A stretch of DNA of 64,000 nt from Buxus sempervirens (Eukaryota; Streptophyta; Magnoliopsida; Buxales; Buxaceae), in assembly GCA_947561395.2 (NCBI GenBank), contig OX387194.1:29460036-29524035 (forward strand), in the 5' to 3' direction. Below, one piece after another: positions 19,846 through 32,520 of this stretch. How positions within the stretch are numbered: the first letter of the stretch is position 1; every line of letters starts with the position of its first letter. A program made the position numbers and the translations under genes. The notes under the pieces were generated by a model. It made no database searches, was not told where the DNA came from, and worked only from the letters and a program-made list of their open reading frames with translations.

Positions 19846-22800
19846 AGTTGACCCAGCCAACGAAGTCACCATCGCATACGCGCCACCCGAGGACGAGATA
19901 CCATGGGCAATCGCCCTCAGTGGATCATGGGTAAGGGTATCGTCAGAGTCTGGCCCCCGATCAGAAAGAAGCCAGAACAAGCCGGTAGGAGGCGCAGCAC
20001 ATGATCCTATCTACATCTCTTCTGACGAGAGCGCCAACATGGTACTAGCAGGAGAACCAGAGAAGACGATTGCTATCAACAAGGAAGGCGGGGCACCATT
20101 GAAGAATTGGAGCGCCATGCCTTTTGCTATCAGCAAAGCTACTATCCCAAAGGGGGTTTCTATCACCTCTGAAATCTCTGTTGTAGCTACTGCTGAAGTT
20201 TTTAATGAATATCTGAATGCTTCCTACTACTTGCATCTGTTTGAAAATGAAAATAACAAAAATAAGCAGCTCGAGCATCGCAAGCTTAGTGCCAATCCCG
20301 ACGCACACCTGGAAGATCTGGGGCACGGGATAGGTAATAAGATTGCCATAAGTGAACAAAAAGAACAAAAAGAAATTGAAAAGCCAGTCCAGATGGCAAT
20401 AATAAATGAAATGCATGAGCCAGTGTCCAATCCTGAATACGAGCAAGAACTCGACACGTCAGATTGGGGCACTCGCCCATCGCAGCAAGAAGATTCAAAC
20501 ATCGTCCCCTGTGAGCCTTTCGAGCATGAGGACGACGATGAATCATGGGAGACCCCGCTTGAAATCCAACTTGCACTGGAAAGGCACGAAAAGGGTCTCC
20601 AGGCTAACATTGAGGAAACAGAGTCAATTGACATAGGTGAAATAGCACAACCAAGGATCCTCCAAATTGGTAAAAAGCTGTCACCATTATTGAGAAAACA
20701 GATGTTTGATTTTCTTAAATCTTATTCTGACGTGTTTGCATGGTCATACGAGGATATGCCCGGGTTAGACATGGACTTGGTTGTGCATCGGTTACCAACG
20801 AAGTCTGAGGCCGTACCTGTGAAACAGAAGCTCAGGCGCACGAAGCCGGAATGGGCCCTGAAGATCAAGGAAGAGGTCACCAAGCAGTTGGATGCCGGAT
20901 TCTTGCAAGTAACTCATTACCCGGAATGGTTGGCCAACATCGTGCCAGTTCCCAAGAAAGACGGGAAAGTCAGGATGTGTGTTGACTATAGGGATCTGAA
21001 TAGAGCAAGTCCGAAGGACGACTTCCCATTGCCGCACATTGATGTACTGGTTGACAATACTGCAACGCATTCGATGTTCTCCTTCATGGACGGCTTCTCT
21101 GGTTACAACCAGATAAGGATGGCACCTGAGGACATGGAGAAAACATCCTTTATCACACACTGGGGAACTTACTGTTACCGCGTGATGCCGTTCGGATTGA
21201 AAAATGCGGGTGCTACATATCAACGTGCGATGACTCTGTTATTCCATGACATGATACACAAGGAAATGGAGGTGTACGTGGATGACATGATAGCGAAGTC
21301 TTAGGAAGAAGAAGACCACTTGGTGAACCTTGGAAAGATGTTCGACAGACTCAGAGAGCACAAACTCCGGCTCAACCCAAACAAGTGTGTGTTTGGAGTG
21401 ACTTCAGGAAAGCTGCTCGGCTTCATAGTGGGCAAGCGAGGCATTGAGGTCGATCCTGTCAAAGCAAAGGCAATTCTGGAGATGCCTCCTCCATCGACAG
21501 AAAAGGAAGTGAGAGGATTCCTGGGTAGATTGCAGTATATCAGTAGGTTCATTGCGCAGATGACTCCTGTGTGTGAGCCTATATTCAAGCTGCTAAAGAA
21601 AGACAACCCTGTGGTTTGGAATGACGACTGTCAAGTAGCGTTTGATAAGATCAAGGCCTACCTGATGAGTCTGCCAACATTGGTCCCACCTGTCCCAGGA
21701 CGACCCTTGATTATGTATCTGACAGTCTCTGAGACGGCTGTAGGATGTGTGTTAGGACAACACGATGAGAAAGGACGGAAAGAACAAGCAATCTACTGCC
21801 TAAGCAAGAAATTTACCAACATCGAAGTCCGATACACAGTGCTCGAAAAGACGTGCTGTGCCCTAGTCTGGGCAGCTCAGAAGCTCCGACACTATTTGCT
21901 TAGTCACACAGTCCTACTAATCTCCAATCTGGATCCATTAAAGTACATCTTTGAGAAGCCGATCTCCACTGGTAGGGTTGCCAGATGGCAAGTCCTTTTA
22001 TCTGAGTATGACATTGTCTACACAACTAGGAAGGCAATAAAAGGGCAAGCTGTGGCGGATCACTTGGCAGAACATCCACTACCTGACTACCAACCGCTTC
22101 TGACTCACTTCCCAGACGAAGATGTGATGTGTACAGAATCTGCAAATGATACAGAAGAAACCAAGTGGCAGATGTTCTTTGACGGGGCAGTGAATGTGAA
22201 TGGAAAAGGGATCGGAGCAGTGCTAATCTCCCCAGACGGTGTCCATCACCCGATAGCAGCGAAACTTCTGTTTGATTGCACTAGCAACATGGCCGAATAT
22301 GAAGCATGTGTGTTAGGCCTGCGAGCGGCAATTGAGATGCATATACAAGAGCTGAAAGTGTTCGGTGACTCAAGTCTTATTATCTATCAAGTGATAGGAG
22401 ACTGGAAGACCAGAGATGTGAAATTAGTGCCATACCAAGAGCTGATCAAGGAATTAGAAGAGGAATTTGAGAGCGTGACATTTGACTACATGCCACGAGA
22501 CGGGAACCGTTTTGCGGATGCACTAGCTACGCTGGCGTCAATGGCCACCATCACGGATAATGCTTGGGTGCAACCATTGGAGATAGAAATTCGGCGCTAC
22601 CCTGTTTACTGCTTCAGTATCGAGAAAAGCACACCCGAAGAAGAGCCTTGGTACGCGGACATTGAGAGATACATAAGGAACAGAATTTTGCCAGAAGGTG
22701 CCTCAGCTGCAGAGAAGCGAACTATACAGAGGTTGGCAGGGCAATACTTCTACAGTGGAGGTAGGTTGTACAAGAAGTCATACAACGATTCCCTACTGCT

Positions 22801-23900
22801 ATGTGTCAGGGAAGCCGAGGCGCAGAAATTAATCGAGGAAGTCCATGGAGGGTTGTGCGGCGCACACATGAATGGGCATATGCTAGCAAGGAAGATTCTA
22901 AGGATGGGCTATTACTGGATGACCATGGAAGCCGACTGCTACGCTCATGTTAGAAAATGCCAGTTATGCCAGATTTATGCCGACAATATCCATGCACCAC
23001 CGAATACGTTGTACTCTATGACATCACCTTGGCCGTTTGCCGTCTGGGGAATCGACATGATAGGCCAGGTTCATCCAATGGCTTCAAACGGGCATCGGTT
23101 CATCTTAGTGGCAATTGACTACTTTACCAAGTGGGTAGAAGCCATGTCCTTCGTGAATGTGAAGAAGTCTCATGTGCTCAAGTTTATCAGAAACAATATA
23201 GTCTGTCGCTACGGGGTTCCAGAAGCGATCATCACTGATAATGCAAAGAATCTGAATAATAAGGACATAGAAAAGATGTGTGAAGATCTGAAGATCAGAC
23301 ATCTAAACTCCACGGCATACCGGCCCAAGATGAATGGGGCAGTAGAGGCTGCCAACAAGAATCTGAAGAGGATACTTGAGAAAATGGTGGTCACTTACAG
23401 AGACTGGCATGAGAAGCTGCCCTATGCACTGCACGCCTATCGGACGTCAATTAGGACATCGACCGGGGCAACCCCGTTCTCCTTGGTATATGGAATGGAA
23501 GCAGTCCTCCCAGTGGAAGCACAGATTCCGTCGCTCAGAATCCTAAAGGAAGCAGAGATCAGTGACGTCGAATGGGAAGAATCCAGATTTGACCAGTTGC
23601 AATTATTGGATGAAAAGAGGATCAAGGCTTTGTGCCATGGCCAACTCTATCAACAGAGAATGGCGCGAGCCTACAACAAGAAAGTGAAGCCACGACAGTT
23701 CAAAGTGGGAGATCTGGTACTAAAGAGAATTTTTCCTCATCAAGAGGACAACAGAGGGAAATTCAAGCCAAACTACGAAGGGCCATTCGTAGTCCACAAG
23801 GTTCTGCCCGAGGAGCACTCATCCTACAAGAAATGGACGGGGCAATTTTTCCGGAGCCGATAAATGCAGACGCAGTCAAACTGTACTATACCTAAGATCA
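19832..23900 (+). CDS. Pol region of element D: RT, two RNase H domains, integrase
   Basis: This region copies the RNA genome into DNA and integrates it. The RT spans about 20680-21640, with YVDD at 21275-21286. A Ty3-type RNase H / connection follows at about 21650-22110. An archaeal-like second RNase H lies at about 22160-22560 (MFFDGAVNVNGKGIGAVL, NMAEYEACVLGL), a hallmark of the Tat lineage. The integrase has an H2C2 zinc domain (about 22841-22970) and a D-x60-D-x35-E core (23054, 23237, 23345). The region begins in a different frame from gag-protease, which it overlaps slightly. Related Ogre elements remove an intron between protease and RT by splicing. About two small breaks are present in the region. 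Residues of all recognisable domains are well kept. Confidence 0.9.
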
Positions 23901-24471
23901 TTCTGATTGGGAAATGAAGAGGGGCCATCCTTAACTCTCCTTTAGACTGTAAATCCTTCCAAATACCTTAAATTCTCCCCTAGTTAGACAATTTTGAGCC
24001 TTAAAATTCTTTCAACCCATTGCAAGTGTTCTACACATCAAATGGGGCATTCCTGGCAAAGCAAAAAGAAACCGGGCATTCTTGCCCGGAAAAACCTCAA
24101 AAAGAAGAGAAAATGCAACAAGAAAAAAAAAGAGAAAGAAAGAAAAAAGAAAAGAAACAAAGAAAATGGGGAAAAATTTTGCCCCGCCCAAAAACATAAA
24201 TCCAAATAAGCCAGGATGTTAGTCCCACCAACAATAAAAGTAGCACACTTTGCGAACCCAAATAATTAAGCTTTTTTGAGCCATCTATCCTTTCTTTCAT
24301 AACCGAGATCAAGCCTACATTTCGTCCTATCTCTAAGACCTCTCAGATCCCAAAAGGAATGATCTGGGCAAACAGTTAGGTCTGCATTCGTCAGCAATGA
24401 TGGAATTCAGGGTCTCCCAGAAAGGCTAGACACAGTGAAAACCCGAAAAAAGGGCGTTGTGTGGTTAGTCA

Positions 24472-24524
<53 letters not shown>

Positions 24525-26106
24525 GAACTGGTCGCATCTGGATTAAGCAAAGCAAGATACAGACGAGAGCAGTGATAGTGGCAGACAGTAAACTGAAAAA
24601 ATTGCACAGATCTGAGGGGTCCGAACCGGCAGGTTGCGCCCGAGTCAAAGACTCCACAGTGGCCGGTGATGACAATGCTTCTGAAAAAACCAAGCACTCC
24701 AAGTCCCTTCTGACTTTGGGAAATTTCTTTGATATTGCAAACACAAGCACACACTGACACACCTGTTTTCTCTATAATTGTTCTGCTTAACTGTTTTGAG
24801 CTCCACGTTGGGCTACTAACCTGAGTTGATAATCTCTGAACCTTGGCAAAGGCCAGTTCCAGCTGCAATGGGCAAAAGGCTCGGAGCAAAAAGAGAATAA
24901 GAGAAGTGCTTTGCATTCTCCAGCTATTCCACAACTAACATGTTGCTTGTCCTACCTTTACAGGTACAGCGGAAGGGGAATGACGGACATTTTCTCCAAA
25001 ATCCCCAGCGGAGTTCTTTCAGTAAACGGAGAATAATAACCTCCAAAATCCCCAGTGGAAGGCCTTCAGCAAGCAAGGGATGACACCCTTACATCCCTGG
25101 TGATGCCTGATGATGTAAACTTCTCAAGCCTTGCCCAGTCTGAAGAGGCCGGCTTTGCGAAGAAGAGCGGAAAGAGGACAAAACAAGCTCATTTCAATCC
25201 TTGATGGAGCCTCTCGCACTCAACAAGAGCTTGAACGAACATGAAGAATTCGCACCCAAGCAGAGGGAGAAGGCCTTCTGAAGGAAAATGACGGCGTGAG
25301 GAATCCCCACTTATCCCCAGCGGAGCATCCTTCCCCGGGGAACTCCCACGCTTGTCACTAACAAGGCTCGACCCGAAAGAAGAGGCGATAAGAAAAATGA
25401 TTCCTTCCCAATCCCCAGCAACAGTCACTCCAAGCTAGGGAGCCTCCACCAAAGGGAAAGCCAACCAGAAAGCACTGCCAAGACATGGAAAAGAATGAGC
25501 ATAAATAAAGATATCATCGGGCAAGATGGCCCCTTTTGTAATTTTGATTTCACACTTTTGTAAATAGAGTAGAGCAGGTGTGTGGACTCCCTTGAGGCAC
25601 TGGACAGCGCTGGAAGCACCTCCTCACCAACAGCAGCTCCTCCTCCACTCTTCCTTCTTCCTTTCTCCATTCGGTCTACATCTTAACCCAACCTTTGGCC
25701 ACTAAATCCTTAAAAAAAAAAAAAAAAAAAAAAAAATGCAAGCAAGCTTCAAGTAAAAGACACAAAATGGATCAGAAGCTTGGAGTCACCTAAAAGCTTT
25801 AATGGAACAAACAAGAAGAAAAGAATATTGTCAAGTGTCTGGCATCGACGCCGAAACAGGTTGGCGAGCTCAAGTCCAATCTAATCTCTTTCAAACTTAA
25901 GTACATGCTGAAGAGTTGCCCTATAGACACCCGAAAGCAGAGGGTAAGGAAGCTCTGAAGCCAGGAAGTGACGCCACATGATTTGGCCGCTTCCCTTTCA
26001 AAATAAAAATTTCAAAGGACTAAAGCTCGTCGACCATGTCGACAGAAATGCCAGGCGCAAAAATGAGATTCTTTTTCTCTTTGCCGTTCATCCACAAGGT
26101 GACTCC
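23901..26106 (+). other. Long 3' UTR of element D
   Basis: About 2.2 kb of non-coding DNA separates integrase from the polypurine tract. A pure run of 45 A lies at 24475-24519 and another A run at about 25711-25736. A block at 24270-24365 (GCCTACATTTCGTCC, CTAAGACCTCTC) is conserved in A (about 6175-6275, minus strand). Open frames on either strand here are low-complexity by-products. Confidence 0.75.
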
Positions 26107-26122
26107 AGCAAAGAGGGGCAGC
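26107..26122 (+). other. Polypurine tract of element D
   Basis: AGCAAAGAGGGGCAGC lies directly before the 3' LTR start TGTAAG. It is nearly identical to the tract of A (4573-4588) and to that next to LTR E (57703-57718). Confidence 0.92.
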
Positions 26123-29100
26123 TGTAAGCACCTCATTCTTGCGCCCCCGAAAGAGCCGGAAATGCAAACCCTGGTTAAAAAGTCAAACCCTGATGGGTCA
26201 AAATTTGACCTTTTGATCAAGTAATAAACTTCCACCTTGCTTCATCCCATTGGATAGAGAATCTCGACACGATTCCAACGCAACTGGGTTTGCAGGAATC
26301 AGAGTCCAGATAAAGGTTCTAAGGCCGGTCAAACTTGAGGGAAAGCCAAGAGTTGACTTTTCCTCGATTTCCGTGCCAAATACCTTACTTTAGCCCAATG
26401 GATAGAGAATCCCGACGCGGTTCCAGCGCAATTGGGTTGGCAGGAATCAGAGTCCGGATGAAGATTCTAAGGGCGGTCAAACTTAAGGAAAAGCCAAAAG
26501 TTGACCTGTTCTCGGGATCCGTGCCAAGTGCTTAGCCCCATGTCATTAAATAGAGGGCTCCAATACGAGTTTAACACAATTGAGTTTGCTCAAATCGGAG
26601 TTCGGATGAAGGAGATGTGATCTGTCGAAGTTTCCGAGTAGCAGAAGCCGGAAACTGTACACGTGGCGCAAGAACTGCACACGTGGCAGCCAACGCATCA
26701 AAATATCTCAGGAACTAAATCTTAAATATAAAATTTTCGTACGGGCGATCCGTAGATATCAAAAAAGGTCAAATCGGTCGAGTCAGTCGAATCGGTCAAG
26801 TCGAGGGGCAAATCCGTAAATTTTCGATTTGTATCCGGTTACCTATACCGGATACACTGCCTCCCCTTCTTATCCGGACTTGAAGACCGGATACATCAAG
26901 ATATTCGCGCGAGATCCGCGCCGATCGCCCGACAAATTCGCGGCGGCATTTAATTTTCGAATGATTATGTCTTGTATCCGGACTAGAAGACCGGATACAA
27001 AGGGAAGCTAGGGTATTCGGACTTGAAGTCCGGATACGAAGAGGCCTTAGTGTATCCGGCCTGAGTTGCCGGATACATTAAAATTTCTATAAATAGCAAA
27101 CCAGCAGCTCATTTCCGGGGTTGGGCTTTTCTTGGCTGTCTTGAGCTTCCTCCCTCCACTCTTCTCCCACACGAATCCCCACCGCTTCAACCCCTTTTGG
27201 CCCCCATACAATCCCAAGCCCTTCCCCCCTTCTCCTTCTCCTCTCTATCCCCACTGAAAGAAGAAGGACTTGAGCGGCTGTTGGTGTTCCAAGGAGGCCT
27301 CCAGGAGCTGTACCACCCCCAAGGCATACCACCACCTTGCACAAGAGGTCAAGGACCTCAGGTATCACTCCTCATCACTTTATCTTCCACATATATTAAA
27401 TGTAGATTTTTCGGTGAGATTTCCTTTTTTTAGTTTTCTTGTCCAGCATGGCTTCCCTTTAGTATGGTTTAAGCATGTACTCTTCGTCATTCGCATGGCA
27501 TGAAGTCACCACCAGCATGAGGTTCACGTAGGCTTCGTTAAGGAAGCCTGGGATTCTTATCCAAGCATGTCCTAATCCCTTTTAGCTACGGTGCATAGAT
27601 GTATATTAAGTGGTTTCCAAAGGGAGCATGTCCCATCTTATGATCGAATGTACCCCCATAAATCCCCCTCCTCTTTCCCTTCTCCGAAGGTTTCACGATG
27701 GGCCACCAGCCTAGGCCCACACCTAGCCGGATACCTTCACTTTGCTGGGATGTCTTGTTGATTTTCACATAGGATGCATAAGAGCATGTGTATGCATTTT
27801 TGTATGTGGGAATGTGTTTTTTTGTTTTGTTTGTCATCTTAACATGTTGACTCATGCATGCAGTCGTGAGAGCCTGGAGACCGAATGGGGATACATTGGT
27901 CCCCATTCCCATGGCTGGCTTGACCCAGGATGACAGGGAGGGCAGCAGGCCCCCCATTGGCTTTGCCAAAAAGTCCAAGGAGAGAGGCCAAAGGTGGCTC
28001 CTCCCACAATCTGAACATACGTGGGCTCATCCAGGAGCCCACAAGACCCTTAACATGCCCCTGGAACCCCCTGGGATCAGTCCCAAAAGGCCAAAACCCA
28101 AAAAGGCCAATTCCAGAGTGATCCGGATACTCAGACCGGATCACCTATGGCCTCTGTGTATCCGGATACACTGACCGGATCACCCTCAGACCCTGCATAT
28201 CCGGCCTGAGTTGCCGGATACGCACAGTAGCATGTCTTTTACATATCTTGTTCCTTTGCCGAATTTTGAAGTGATTTGTGTACAAACCAATGAACCAGCT
28301 GGGTTTCCGGGCCACCCGGAAACCCAAGAAGGGACTTGGACCAACCGGTCCAACCAGGCACACTTGTGGGCCTTCCAACGGGGCCCACCAAGCCCAATGA
28401 ACCAAATGCATGCTAATTAAACAACCTAAGTAAAATGAACCAATTTAAGCGGACGGGCCAAGCCCAATGCGGCCCGCCCGAACCTTGTGATGTGTATGGA
28501 TGCATAAAATGCCTGGTTTGGCCGAGACCATGGGCTAGGGCCTGTCGGGCCCACCAAAGCCCGCTAACCGAACCAAGTTAGGGTAAAAACCCTAAGCTTT
28601 GAAGCACCGGGCTTTCAAAGCCCGAAATCTGGATCATGGGCCCCAAGCCCAATGACCAGCCCACTTTGGCAAGACTAAAATGAGATAACAGAAAATCACT
28701 TGGCCACCAAGTGGGCCTGCCTAAGGGGCCCACAAACCAATCCGGCCCACCACCTGCATGAAAATAACTCAATAATCAAACTGGAACCCCCATGTAAAAT
28801 CAATACATTAACCAAAGCCCCCAGGGCCTCCTAGGATAGGCCGAGGCCCACAAGGGCACACGGGCCAACTCAAGCCCATTCAGGACACCGGTTGGGCCTT
28901 CCAACGGGGCCCACCCAATCAGACTCAGAAAACCCTAAAATGAAAGATAAAATCAACTAAAGGGACCCACACCAACTCAGGCGGTCCCGCCAAGACTCAA
29001 TCCGAATTACATGCGGGATTAGGAACCGGGTGAGAACCAAAGCGAGAAAGCTGACTCAAAGTAGGGAACCCACGGGACCCGTCATCCGACGGGGTGGACT

Positions 29101-29268
29101 GGGGTGTCTACGGACTTCCCCAGACCACAACCGAGAACCGACTCAGAATCTCAAGCCGCAGACCAAAAGTCTTAAATAGACAAGATTAGGCACCCAGGTG
29201 TCCGCCTGCACCCCATCAGGCGGTGGCGACTCCGAATTACCCCGTGCCGCGTTTCCCACGCGCGCACA
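26123..29268 (+). repeat. Element D 3' LTR
   Basis: This copy has the same length as the 5' LTR, 3146 bp. It carries the same doubled ACACGTGGC (26659-26687), palindrome cluster, TATAAATAG and downstream cluster. One base in a palindrome arm differs from the 5' LTR (GTATTCGG near 27013). The match extends cleanly to CA at 29268, followed by GGTAT. Confidence 0.95.
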
Positions 29269-29273
29269 GGTAT
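29269..29273. repeat. Target-site duplication GGTAT of element D, right copy
   Basis: This matches 7830-7834 and is followed directly by minus-strand pol sequence of element A. Confidence 0.95.
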
Positions 29274-31336
29274 CTCTCAATGTCTGCATACCATGGTTCA
29301 TCCTCAGGCCTGTTCTTTTCAATAGTGAAACAATACACTGGCAAGCGCCGCACTTCTATCTCTAGAGGCTGCACTAGGGACTTGTCCGTTATGCTCATCA
29401 TGGAAGCAAGCGTTGCCAAGGCATCGGCGAAATGATTCTTGATTCGTGGCATATAGTTGAATGTCACGCTCTCAATCTGCTCTTCCAGTTCTTTGATCAA
29501 TTCTTGGTATGGAACCAGTTTCGAGTCTCTCGTCTTCCAATCTCCAATTATTTGATAGATAATGAGGCTTGAATCTCCAAATACTTCTAACTCTCGTACA
29601 TGCATCTCGATCGTTGCTCGCAAGCCTAAACACATGCTTCATACTTTGCCATGTTATTAGTGCAATCGAACAAGAGTTTAGCCGCTATCGGGTGATGGAC
29701 ACCTTCTGGGGAGACTAGTACAACTCCAATTCCTTTTCCACTGACATTGACTACCCCATCAAAGAACATTCTCCACTTGGTTTCATCTATCTCTTCAATC
29801 GCCACTGCACACATCACATCTTCATCCGTGAAATGTGTTAGAAGTGGTTGATAATCTGGCATGGGGTGTGCAGCGAGGTGGTCTGCTACTGCTTGACCTT
29901 TTATCGCATTCCTTGTTGTGTAAACAATGTCATACTCAGATAACAGGACCTGCCACCTTGCTACCCTTCTAGTCGAAATTGGCTTCTCAAAGATGTACTT
30001 CAATGGGTCTAAACTTGAGACGAGTAAGACTGTGTGGCTGAGCAGGTAATGCCGGAGTTTCTGTGCTGCCCAAGCTAGGGCACAACACGTTTTTTCAAGC
30101 GTTGAGTACCTTGTCTCATAATCGGTGATCTCTTGCTCCTTTCTTCCGGTTTCATCATGTTGTCCTAGCACGCATCCTATAGCCGTTTCAGAAACAGTTA
30201 AATGCATGATCAATGGTCGCCCTGGCACTGGTGGGATCAGCACTGGTAGACTCATCACGTATGCCTTGATCTTGTCAAATGCTCTCTGGCAGTCCTCGTT
30301 CTAGAGCACAGGTGTTGTCCTTCTTTAGCAGTTTAAATATCAGGTCGCACATGGGAGTCAGCTGTGCAACGAACCGATTGATGTATTGCAATCTGCCTAG
30401 GAAACCTCGAACTTCCTTTTCTGTCGACGGAGGAGGCATTTCTAGAATCGCCTTTGCTTTGGCGGGGTCAACTTCAATCCCGCGCTTGCCAACAATAAAA
30501 CCGAGCAGCTTTCCTGAGGTAACTCCAAATACGCACTTATTTGGATTAAGTCTTAGCTTAAACTTTCTGAGTCTGTCGAATAGCTTTCTGGGGTTCACCA
30601 AATGATCTTCTTCCTCTTTTGACTTCGCAATCATATTATCCACGTACACCTCCACCTCCACCTCCCAGTGCATCATGTCATGGAACAACAGAGTCATTGC
30701 ACGCTGATATGTTGCGCTCGCATTCTTTAGTTCGAACGGCATCACACGGTAGCAATAAGTGCCCTAGTGTGTGATAAAGATGTTTTCTTCATATCTTCAG
30801 GTGCCATCCTTATTTGGTTGTAACCAGAGAATCCGTCCATGAATGAGAACATTGAATGCATCGCAGTGTTGTCGACCAAAACATCAATATGTGGCAACGG
30901 AAAGTCATCCTTCGGGCTTGCCCTATTTAAATCTCGGTAGTCAACGTACATCCTGACCTTTCCCTCTTTCTTTGGAACTGGCACAATGTTGGCTAACCAA
31001 TCCAGGTAATCAACCACTTCCAAGAACCCAGCATCTAGCTGCAAGAACCCAGCATTCTGCGTTTTTGCTTCACAGGAGTGGCCTTAGGCTTTGTTGGTAA
31101 CCGATGCACAACTAGGTTTGTGTCTAATCCGGGCATATCCTCATACGACCACGCAAACTCGTCAGAGTAAGATTTTAAAAATTCAATCATCTGCTTTTTT
31201 AACGTTTGAGACAGCTTTTTACTGATTTGAAGAATTTTGGGTTGTGCTGGTTCACCTATGTTAACAGGTTCAGTTTCCTCAATATTAGCCTGGAGACCCT
31301 TTTCGTGCCTTTCCAAGGCGAGCTGAATTTCAGGTG
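29274..31336 (-). pseudogene. RT and double RNase H region of element A
   Basis: On the minus strand this holds the RT (about 30300-31060, including VPVPKKEGKVRMYVDYRDLN), the Ty3 RNase H/connection (about 29880-30260, with LRHYLLSHTVLL) and the second, archaeal-like RNase H (about 29380-29790, with MFFDGVVNVSGKGIGVVL). Its N-terminal end carries EIQLALERHEKGLQANIEET, almost the same as in D. Several breaks make it a fossil. D separates it from its integrase on the left, and solo LTR B interrupts the segment upstream of RT on the right. Confidence 0.88.
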
Positions 31337-32373
31337 GGGTCTGTGCGCACCCGATTTCGGTCGCACGGCGAGGTGCACGCAAAGCGATGCGTGCCTCGGG
31401 ATTTGTTTGGAGTCGCCACTGCCTGATGGGGTGCAGGCAGACACCTGGGTGCCTAAGTTCTTCTACTAAGGCTTTTGGTCTGCGGCTTTGAGATTCTAAG
31501 TAGGTTCTCGGTTGCGGTCTGGGGAAGTCCATAGACACCCCAGTCCACCCCGTCAAGTGACGGGTCCCATAAGTTTCCCTGGTTCGAGTCAACTCAGTTG
31601 GTCTCTCACTCACCTGATTCCTAATCCAGCATTCGATTTAGTTAAGTCTGGTGGGACTGCCAAAGTGGTGTGGGTCCCTTTACTTGATTTTATCTTTTTA
31701 ATTAGGATGATCTGGGTCTGGTGGGGTGGGCCCTGTTGGAAGGCCCACGGTATCCCTTGGTGGGCCAAGTGTGGCCCTTTGGACTTTGGTTCAATTTTGA
31801 ATTGATTTTATTTTGAAGTTCAAGTTGGATTAGTTAAGTGGATTTCATGTCAATAGTGGGACGGGATTGCTTTGTGGGCCCTTGAGTGGGCCACACAGTG
31901 GGTTGCCAAGTGATTTAATTTATCTTTGATTTATCTTCACCAAAATGGGCCAGGCATGGGGCTTGGGGCCCTTTACCTGGGCTTGGGCTTGAAAGCCCAA
32001 GACGGCTTGAGTTAGGGTTTGGAAACCCTAAGTTGGTTGGGTTCATGGACTTAGTGGGCCCGATAGGCCCAACCCATGGTCTCGGTCAAACCACAACCTG
32101 CTTTAAGCATGCATGGCCCAAACAGGGCTTGGGTGGGCCTCAAGTGGTCTGGCCCACTCAAATCTTTTATTTATTTTATTTAAGCACATATAGGTTGGTC
32201 GGGCTTGGTGGGCCCTGTTGGAAGGCCCACCGGAACTCAATTTGGACCGTGTCGATCCATGGCCCCTCTTGGGTTCCCGGGTGACCCGGAAACCCTACTG
32301 GTTCGACCGGATTTGATCAAACAAGCCAAAACATAGCATAAGATCAGAAAATGGCTCAAAATGATTTCTGACA

Positions 32374-32520
32374 GTGTAGCCGGCCTGAGATGCCGGTTAC
32401 ACACAGGTCTCGGTGTATCCGGTATCTATTACCGGCTACACATGGGCTTCTGTGTATCCGGTATCTATTACCGGCTACACATGGCCTTATGTTGATCCGG
32501 CCTGAGTTGCCGGATCAGCA
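32374..32520 (-). promoter_or_regulatory. Downstream palindrome cluster of solo LTR B
   Basis: There are four inverted repeats. A TGTAGCCGGC type comes first, followed by two copies of TGTATCCGGTA paired with TACCGGCTACA. The last is a perfect TGATCCGGC with GCCGGATCA, whose loop CTGAGTT is shared with D. On the minus strand this cluster lies about 0.9-1.0 kb downstream of the TATA-like box, as in D. Confidence 0.65.

Larger units (their letters stand above)
7835..29268 (+). mobile_element. Ogre/Tat Ty3-gypsy element D (young, nearly whole)
   Basis: This 21.4-kb element is bounded by two 3146-bp LTRs and a GGTAT duplication. In order it has the 5' LTR, a primer site, a 1.5-kb leader, ORF1, two tandem arrays, gag-protease, pol (RT, RNase H, second RNase H, integrase), a 2.2-kb 3' UTR with a polypurine tract, and the 3' LTR. 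By eye the LTRs differ at about ten bases plus two 1-base indels, roughly 0.3 percent. That implies insertion within about the last few hundred thousand years, depending on the substitution rate assumed. The coding region is largely open with about two small breaks, so it looks nearly whole but probably not autonomous. Ogre elements are known to splice an intron between protease and RT. Confidence 0.95.

Noticed and set aside
24407-24934. Minus-strand open frame of 175 aa with a long phenylalanine run
   Set aside because: It reads through the 45-A tract in the 3' UTR of D. Low complexity, no domain, not a gene.
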